62,178 bases of DNA from Actinomycetes bacterium. Its GTDB lineage: Bacteria > Actinomycetota > Acidimicrobiia > Acidimicrobiales > RAAP-2. The translations under genes were made by a program, and so were the position numbers. Under the pieces are notes generated by a model. That model saw only the letters and a list, made by a program, of their open reading frames with translations. It did not search any database and was not told the origin of the DNA. The DNA is taken from the NCBI GenBank assembly GCA_021810205.1, contig JAJZJC010000003.1, positions 1 through 62,178 of the forward strand, in the 5' to 3' direction. Shown piece by piece: positions 57,145 through 62,178 of this stretch (positions are counted from its first letter, which is position 1; every line of letters starts with the position of its first letter).

Positions 57145-58311
57145 GTGACCGGCCACGGCCAGTGCGGCGACGAACCACGGCCGTCGTCTGCGCCCGAGCC
57201 CGTTGTACCCGACTTCGGTGGGCGATGCCTGAGCGAAGTGGTGCCTGCACTGCTGGGGCAGGTGCGTCCCGGCGCCGAGCGTCCGATGCCCGACTGGGTG
57301 CCCGCACCGCTGCGTGCAGCCCGTCAGATCGTGCTCCTCGTGCTCGACGGTCTCGGGGCGGAGCAGCTGCGCGCCCGGTCGCTCATCGCGCCGGTGCTCT
57401 CCTCGGGTGGCGCGACGACGATCACCTCGGTCGTCCCGAGCACGACCGCTTCGGCGCTCACCAGCCTCTGTACGGGGCTGGCGCCGGCGGTCCACGGCAC
57501 GGTGGGGTATCGAGTCGCGCTGGGCGCGGAGGTCCTGAACGTCCTCACCTGGCGGGTCGGGGACCGCGACCAGCGCCGCATCGTGCCCCCGCGCGAGTTC
57601 CAGCCGTACCCTGCGTTCCCTGGCGCCCCGCCGGTGCCGGTCGTCTCCCGGGTCGACTACGGACCGACGGGCTTCACCGCGGCGCATCTCGGTGATGCCG
57701 TCCTTCACGGATGGCACACCCCAGCGGGCATCGCCGTTGGGATCCGCCGACTGCTCAGTCGAGGGGAGCCGTTCGTCTACGCCTACTACGACGGCATCGA
57801 CCGCACGGCGCATGCCTCGGGGCTCGGCGAGCTCTATGACGCGGAGCTGCGTGCCACCGACCGCTTGGTTGCCGACGTCCTCGACGCGTTGCCGCCCGGA
57901 GCGGCGCTGGTGGTCACCGCGGACCACGGCCAGGTGGAGGTGGGCGGTTCGGTACAGGTGCTGGGCCGGGAGGTGATGGCCGGCGTTCGCATGCTGTCGG
58001 GGGAGGGTCGGTTCCGGTGGCTGCACACGCGGCCGGGGGCCACCGACGACGTCGTGGCGGCGACGCGCGCATGCTTCGGGCATCTTGCCTGGGTGCGAAC
58101 GCTCGACGAGATCGTCGGAGATGGGTGGCTCGGCGGCATCCCGTCGGACACGATTCGCCAGCGGCTCGGCGATGTGGTGCTCGTGCCGCACGAAGCGACC
58201 GCCTTCTTGGACCCCGCCGATACGGGGGAGCAGCGCCTCGTCGCGCGCCACGGTTCCCTCACCCGTGCCGAGATGCTGGTGCCGTTGCTCGCATGGCTCC
58301 CGGACGGATGA
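57145..58311 (+). CDS. Type I phosphodiesterase / alkaline-phosphatase-superfamily protein
   Basis: 388 aa from GTG 57145; TACGCT ends 7 nt upstream, and the track start (57034) would overlap the Rrf2 start. Metal ligands in VLLVLDGLGAEQL (Asp), TSVVPSTTASALTSLCTGL (nucleophile Thr), YAYYDGIDRTAHASG (Asp/His) and VVTADHGQVEV (Asp-His), as in nucleotide pyrophosphatases/phosphodiesterases. No signal peptide, so cytosolic. Substrate unknown. Confidence 0.85.
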   Translation: MTGHGQCGDEPRPSSAPEPVVPDFGGRCLSEVVPALLGQVRPGAERPMPDWVPAPLRAARQIVLLVLDGLGAEQLRARSLIAPVLSSGGATTITSVVPSTTASALTSLCTGLAPAVHGTVGYRVALGAEVLNVLTWRVGDRDQRRIVPPREFQPYPAFPGAPPVPVVSRVDYGPTGFTAAHLGDAVLHGWHTPAGIAVGIRRLLSRGEPFVYAYYDGIDRTAHASGLGELYDAELRATDRLVADVLDALPPGAALVVTADHGQVEVGGSVQVLGREVMAGVRMLSGEGRFRWLHTRPGATDDVVAATRACFGHLAWVRTLDEIVGDGWLGGIPSDTIRQRLGDVVLVPHEATAFLDPADTGEQRLVARHGSLTRAEMLVPLLAWLPDG

Positions 58312-58345
58312 GCCCTTTGCCCCGCGCATCTGGCATCATCGGACG

Positions 58346-58915
58346 ATGAGCGCATCCGACGAGGCAAGCGAGGGGACGACCGCGGACCGTCCCGGACCGG
58401 GGCCGGTCTCACCAGATGAAGTGCTCCCGGCGCGCGGGCGCCCCGGCGTGCCAGGGCCCGACGGCGTTGCATCGGACGATGCCGACGGCGATGACGGCGA
58501 GCGCCGGGAGGCAGTCGAGCAGCCCGGCAAGGTCATGCGGATCGGGACCATGGTGAAGCAGCTCCTCGACGAGGTCCGCCAGGCGCCGATGGACGAAGCC
58601 GGCCGCGCGCGCCTGAAGGAGATCTACGAGCAGTCGGTTCGCGAGCTGTCGACCGGCCTCTCGCCCGACCTCTCCGCCGAGCTCGACCGCATGGCGCTGC
58701 CGTTCGAGGGCGAGGTGCCCTCCGAGGCCGAGCTGCGGGTCGCCCAGGCACAGCTGGTCGGATGGCTCGAAGGGCTCTTCCACGGAATCCAGGCGACGCT
58801 CGTCGCTCAGCAGATGGCCGCGAGGGCCCAGCTCGACGAGATGCGTCAGCGAGGGCTGCCCAGGGGCGGCGACACCGAAGGTGCGGGCGCGCCGCGGCCG
58901 GGCACGTACCTCTGA
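58346..58915 (+). CDS. bpa: Bacterial proteasome activator Bpa-like protein
   Basis: 189 aa from ATG 58346. After an acidic, disordered N-terminus (about 60 aa) comes QPGKVMRIGTMVKQLLDEVRQAPMDEAGRARLKEIYEQSVRELSTGLSPDLSAELDRMALPF and AELRVAQAQLVGWLEGLFHGIQATLVAQQMAARAQLDEMR, near-identical in pattern to mycobacterial Bpa/PafE. The C-terminus GTYL corresponds to the GQYL motif that inserts into 20S proteasome alpha pockets. It forms a dodecameric ring that feeds unfolded proteins to the proteasome without ATP. Proteasome genes are not in this window. Confidence 0.92.
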   Translation: MSASDEASEGTTADRPGPGPVSPDEVLPARGRPGVPGPDGVASDDADGDDGERREAVEQPGKVMRIGTMVKQLLDEVRQAPMDEAGRARLKEIYEQSVRELSTGLSPDLSAELDRMALPFEGEVPSEAELRVAQAQLVGWLEGLFHGIQATLVAQQMAARAQLDEMRQRGLPRGGDTEGAGAPRPGTYL

Positions 58916-59015
58916 GCCGACCCCAAGGTGGCCCTCGCGCACATCGGGCCAGGTCGCAGGCGGCGGCGGGGGCGGACGGGGTGAACCGCCGTCGCCGGGT
59001 CGGTAGAATCTGACC

Positions 59016-59684
59016 ATGCCGATGGTGGTCACAACGAAGGATTGCACTGCGCTCAGCGACGCAGAGCTGGAAGAAATGGCCGATCTCGGAGTAGAGCCCT
59101 CGGGCTTCGACATCGGGTTCCTCTCCAAGCAGCGCGAGGAGTGGGTCCTCATCAGCTCCGTGCGCGATGGCCGGAAGCTGCGGGGTTACTCCTTTTGCAC
59201 CCTCGAGCGGATTGGTGGGACTCCCTCCTTGCTCGTCGGCGTCGCCTCGGTCGACCGGACCGCTCGCGCGGAGGCGGCCCTCAAGGCCATGATGGCGGAC
59301 CAGTTCCGCCGCGCCCTGCTCGCCTTCCCCGACGAAGACGTCCTCCTCGGGACTCGCCTACTCGGGCCGGACGGGTTCCGTGCCTTCCTCGGCTTGAGCG
59401 ACGTGGTCCCCTCCGCGGGCCAGCGTGTGACCGGAGAGGAGCGTGCGTGGGCCCGGCGGCTCGCCAAGCGCTTCGGTGCAGAGGAACGTCTGGACGATCG
59501 GACGTTCGTCGTGAAGGGGGACGGGTCGACGGCCGGCGGCCTCGACTTCGTGCATCCCAAGGTGAAGGTGCCCGAGGGTGCCGACGAGCTGTTCTGCTCC
59601 CTGGACGCCGTGAAGGGGGACCGTCTCGTGGCCTTTGGCTGGGCGATGGCCGAGGACCTCGCATCCGGGAAGCTCTCCCGCTGA
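59016..59684 (+). CDS. Hypothetical protein of unknown family
   Basis: 222 aa from ATG 59016. TAGAAT ends 6 nt before the ATG and no ribosome site is present, as for a leaderless mRNA. The middle (GYSFCTLERIGGTPSLLVGVASVDRTARAEAALKAMMADQFRRALLAFPDEDVLLGTRLLGPDGFRAF) has an alternating strand/helix pattern that could be a GNAT-like fold, but the acetyl-CoA loop is missing. I do not recognise a named family. Convergent with the next gene. Confidence 0.7.
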   Translation: MPMVVTTKDCTALSDAELEEMADLGVEPSGFDIGFLSKQREEWVLISSVRDGRKLRGYSFCTLERIGGTPSLLVGVASVDRTARAEAALKAMMADQFRRALLAFPDEDVLLGTRLLGPDGFRAFLGLSDVVPSAGQRVTGEERAWARRLAKRFGAEERLDDRTFVVKGDGSTAGGLDFVHPKVKVPEGADELFCSLDAVKGDRLVAFGWAMAEDLASGKLSR

Positions 59685-59697
59685 GGCGCCGGGGCGC

Positions 59698-60582
59698 TCA
59701 TTCCTTGGGCAAGAGCGCCGTGCACAGTTTGTAGCAGTGGCCCTCGCGGGGGCGGCTGACGGCCGCGACGAGGTACTGCGGGGTGAAGCCCAGGGCAGTG
59801 GCGAGCGCCTTGCCTGACAGGCGGTCCGCCCGCGAGGCGTCGAGGGCCCTGAGGGCCCGCCGGTCCTCCACAGGCAGCCATACGTCGTCGCGCTCCCACC
59901 CGAACCTGACCCACGTCGACCCGTCCGCGGGGCGGCGGAGCAGCTGGGGGTCCCGGGCCGCCTTCACGAGCGCGACCGACGGGCGTAGCCCCCGGAACTC
60001 CCAGTAGGGCGCGGACGGCCCCGGGAATCCCAAGAGCGGGCCGTCGGGGGGTGCGGCGAGGCGCTGGAGCATGTGGCGGACCCGGCGCCCTCGCAGCGTG
60101 CCCACGTGCCGGGGTAAGCCCGCGGGGGTGACGGCCTCGGGCTGCGCCAGGTCATCGCGCTCGGGGTCGTCTGCCAGGACCGCCTCCACGACGTCGAAGG
60201 GTGCGAGGTCGGGCTCGTGGCCTGCAGGCCAGGGCACGCGGAGCCGGACGAGTGCACCAGAGGCGATGTCGATCGCCGTCGTGTCCTCCTTCGTGCAAGC
60301 CAGGACGACCAGGCGGAGCTTGGCGCCGCCGATCATCGCCGTGCGGTCTCGTCGCGTGACGCCGCGCACGAGCGCGCGACCCGACAGCTTGTGTGTCGCG
60401 GCGAGCGGCGCCGCCGTGGGCAAGGGGCGCTCGTCGACGGCGGCGGCGGTCGACGCCCCGGTCGAGGAGGGCGCCACCGCTGTCGGTGCAGGGGGTGGCG
60501 GCGCAAACGGTGCCCCCTGCTCCTCGCCGCCGCGGCGCGCGTGAACAGGTGCGTGCCGTCCCTGGCGTCTCGAACCCCGCAC
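59698..60582 (-). CDS. Hypothetical protein
   Basis: About 294 aa from GTG 60582, which has GGAAAGAGGA at good spacing; GTG 60633 is the alternative. An N-terminal low-complexity Pro/Ala/Thr tract (APPPPAPTAVAPSSTGASTAAAV) precedes a folded part: TAMIGGAKLRLVVLACTKEDTTAIDIASGALVRLRVP and, at the C-terminus, LSGKALATALGFTPQYLVAAVSRPREGHCYKLCTALLPKE. No recognised motif. It begins about 70 bp after the YyaL-type gene on the same strand and may be in its operon. Confidence 0.6.
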   Translation of the reverse strand: MRGSRRQGRHAPVHARRGGEEQGAPFAPPPPAPTAVAPSSTGASTAAAVDERPLPTAAPLAATHKLSGRALVRGVTRRDRTAMIGGAKLRLVVLACTKEDTTAIDIASGALVRLRVPWPAGHEPDLAPFDVVEAVLADDPERDDLAQPEAVTPAGLPRHVGTLRGRRVRHMLQRLAAPPDGPLLGFPGPSAPYWEFRGLRPSVALVKAARDPQLLRRPADGSTWVRFGWERDDVWLPVEDRRALRALDASRADRLSGKALATALGFTPQYLVAAVSRPREGHCYKLCTALLPKE

Positions 60583-60653
60583 GTCGTGTCCTCTTTCCTG
60601 CTCGTCTTCGCGCGCCGGCTCGTCGACTGGCACGCCGGCAATCTCCGAGGAGC

Positions 60654-62178
60654 CTAACCGGGTGCTCCCTTGGACAGAGGGACAAGCTGCGCGCGCAGCG
60701 TGGCAGGGTCGGACGCGGGTGCGGCGCAGGCGAAATGACGACAGACGTACGCCGCGCCCTCCTCCGCGCGCCCCAGCCACAACGGCGAGGCAGTCGGCTC
60801 CCCCCACGCGACGACCGCGTCGGGGAGCCAACGGGCCCGTACCTCGGCGAGGAGGTCCGGACGGTCACCCGAGACGACGATCTCGGCGCCGCCGTCGGCG
60901 ACCAACGACGCGATCACCGTGTCCGCGACCGCGAGTGGCTGGTCACGCAGAAGCGGCGCCGCGCGTGCGACCAGCTTCGCGCCCGCGTCCCGCCAGCGTG
61001 TGCGGCCCGTGAGCATGGCGAGGCGCACGAACGCCTGAGCAGCGATCGCGTTGGCCGACGGCACCGCGGCGTCGACGACGTCCTTGGCCCGTACGACGAG
61101 CCGTTCGGCGTCGTGGCCGCTCGTGAAGAGGCCGCCGGACCCGTCGTCGGCAAAGAGGTCGAGCAGCTGCCCCGCCACCTCCTCCGCGCGCGCCGTCCAT
61201 CGTGCGCGCCCGGTGAGCTCAGCGAGCCGCGTGCAGCACTCCACCACCCAGGCATGGTCGGCCGCGAAGGCAGGGATCGCGCCGCCCGCCGCCCGCAGCC
61301 ATCGGCCGTCTTGTCGGCGGTGGCGTGCGAAGAGGGAGTTGCCGAGGGTGACCGCATGTGCAGCCCACTCGGGATTGCCGCACACGGCGGCTGCTTCGGC
61401 GAGGGCGGCGACGAACATCGCGTTCCACTCGGTGAGCACCTTGTCGTCGCGCGCCGGTCGAGGCCGCTGACGCCGGGCGTTCAGCATGGCGCGCCGGGCT
61501 GCGTCGATCTCCGGAGGGCGTTCGAGGGGCGCGCCGATTGGCCGGCGCGGCACGGACCGCCCCTCTTGCCAATTGCCCTCATCGGTGATGCCGTACCAGT
61601 CGCAGGCGGCGGACGTCACCTCGCCGAGGTCCGTTTGAAAGAGCGCCTCTCGGACCTCGGCGGGCGTCCAGGTGGCGTGGCCACCTTCGACCCCGCCTGC
61701 ATCGGCGTCGAGCGACGCGCACAGCCCCCCTGCCGGGGCTGCCATCGTCTCGAGGACGAAGTCGATCGTCTCGGTAGCGACCTGGAGGTAGCGCGGCTCG
61801 GTAGTCACCTGCCACGCGCGCACGTAGATCCGTACGAGCAGTGCCTGGTCGGTCAGCATCTTTTCGAAGTGCGGGACGAGCCATTGCGCGTCGGTCGAGT
61901 AGCGGGCGAAGCCACCTTCGAGGTGGTCGTAGATGCCGCCGGCGGCCATGGCGTCGAGCGTCCTCGTGGCCATGCGTAGCGACGACTCCTTCCCGGATCG
62001 CAGGTGATGGCGGAGGCAGAGCTCGACGAAGGTCGGACGGGGGAACTTCGGAGCGGGACCGAACCCGCCGAAACGATCGTCGAATCGCGTGGCGAGCTCG
62101 TCGACCACTTCGTCGAGGAGCCTCGTGGCGTCGGGTACCGTGGTCGTTGCGGTCTCGTCGGCGACGAGCCGGTCGACC
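60654..62178 (-). CDS. Thioredoxin-domain/YyaL-family protein, truncated by the window edge
   Basis: The frame is open to the right edge (62178), so the track's GTG 62108 is not the true start and the N-terminal thioredoxin-like (DUF255) domain lies outside. The visible 507 codons contain RFDDRFGGFGPAPKFPRPTFVELCLRH, GGIYDHLEGGFARYSTDAQWLVPHFEKMLTDQALL and DKVLTEWNAMFVAALAEAA. This is the six-hairpin (N-acylglucosamine-epimerase-like) part of YyaL proteins. Function is unproven in bacteria. Confidence 0.88.
   Translation of the reverse strand, partial: VDRLVADETATTTVPDATRLLDEVVDELATRFDDRFGGFGPAPKFPRPTFVELCLRHHLRSGKESSLRMATRTLDAMAAGGIYDHLEGGFARYSTDAQWLVPHFEKMLTDQALLVRIYVRAWQVTTEPRYLQVATETIDFVLETMAAPAGGLCASLDADAGGVEGGHATWTPAEVREALFQTDLGEVTSAACDWYGITDEGNWQEGRSVPRRPIGAPLERPPEIDAARRAMLNARRQRPRPARDDKVLTEWNAMFVAALAEAAAVCGNPEWAAHAVTLGNSLFARHRRQDGRWLRAAGGAIPAFAADHAWVVECCTRLAELTGRARWTARAEEVAGQLLDLFADDGSGGLFTSGHDAERLVVRAKDVVDAAVPSANAIAAQAFVRLAMLTGRTRWRDAGAKLVARAAPLLRDQPLAVADTVIASLVADGGAEIVVSGDRPDLLAEVRARWLPDAVVAWGEPTASPLWLGRAEEGAAYVCRHFACAAPASDPATLRAQLVPLSKGAPG

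Noticed and set aside
1-62178. tRNA, rRNA, insertion sequence, prophage or restriction-modification genes
   Set aside because: I looked for tRNA arms, transposase and integrase motifs and terminal inverted repeats and saw none; a covariance-model scan would be needed to exclude small RNAs.

Overview
The window is about 62 kb of chromosomal DNA from a very GC-rich bacterium and is almost entirely coding. Several things point to an actinobacterium: a division cluster without ftsA but with mraZ, sepF, yggT and divIVA; DUF3040 and DUF2630 proteins; an F420-type PPOX flavoprotein; ergothioneine genes; and a Bpa-like proteasome activator. The unusual gene set (EncFtn/encapsulin, AurF-type oxygenase, a division cluster without murF and murD) makes a deep-branching class such as Acidimicrobiia my best guess. 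That placement is inference. I saw no rRNA, tRNA, CRISPR array, IS element or prophage.

Layout. 1-7.8 kb is a dormancy or low-oxygen type locus. It has a GNAT acetyltransferase, an AcuC-like deacetylase and a universal stress protein in one overlapping operon; a second universal stress protein; a DosS-like GAF histidine kinase; an unknown protein; a DosR-like response regulator; a sigma-70 factor; and a two-TM membrane protein. Four sequences resembling the DosR operator (GGGACC-TT-CGG-CCC type) lie in front of the second stress protein, between the regulator and the sigma factor, and twice in front of the membrane protein. 7.8-13.8 kb holds a decayed Na+/H+ antiporter, a MhuD-like heme oxygenase, and an AurF-oxygenase/Baeyer-Villiger monooxygenase/SDR operon divergent from a MerR regulator. 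13.9-18 kb has Lon protease, DUF2630 and an encapsulated-ferritin/encapsulin pair. 18-26 kb has an amidohydrolase/PPOX operon, an SDR, and a sugar-type ABC importer in which the double ATPase is fused to a permease. 26-32 kb has egtD/egtB, a PIG-V-like mannosyltransferase, msrA and a nitronate monooxygenase.

32-55 kb is the division and cell-wall cluster and its flanks: LapA-like, DUF3040, ROK kinase, HNH, LplA-like, then mraZ-rsmH-ftsL-ftsI-murE-mraY-ftsW-murG-murC-murB-ftsQ-ftsZ-yggS-sepF-yggT-divIVA-dksA-lspA-rluD. Most of its genes overlap by 1-4 bases, so it is probably translated as a coupled unit. murF and murD are missing from their usual places. A 10-bp-periodic array of TGG repeats in front of mraZ looks like the MraZ autoregulatory site. 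55-62 kb has a second sigma factor, a histidine phosphatase, an Rrf2 regulator, a type I phosphodiesterase-like protein, Bpa, two unrecognised proteins and a truncated YyaL-type protein.

Two patterns run across the window. At least eleven places carry near-perfect tandem duplications of 13-24 bp, several sitting on stop codons, start codons or linkers. Several genes have a TANNNT -10 hexamer only 6-8 nt before the start codon, as expected for leaderless mRNAs. Gene boundaries come from the ORF track plus my own choice of start; functions come from recognised motifs, not from database searches.
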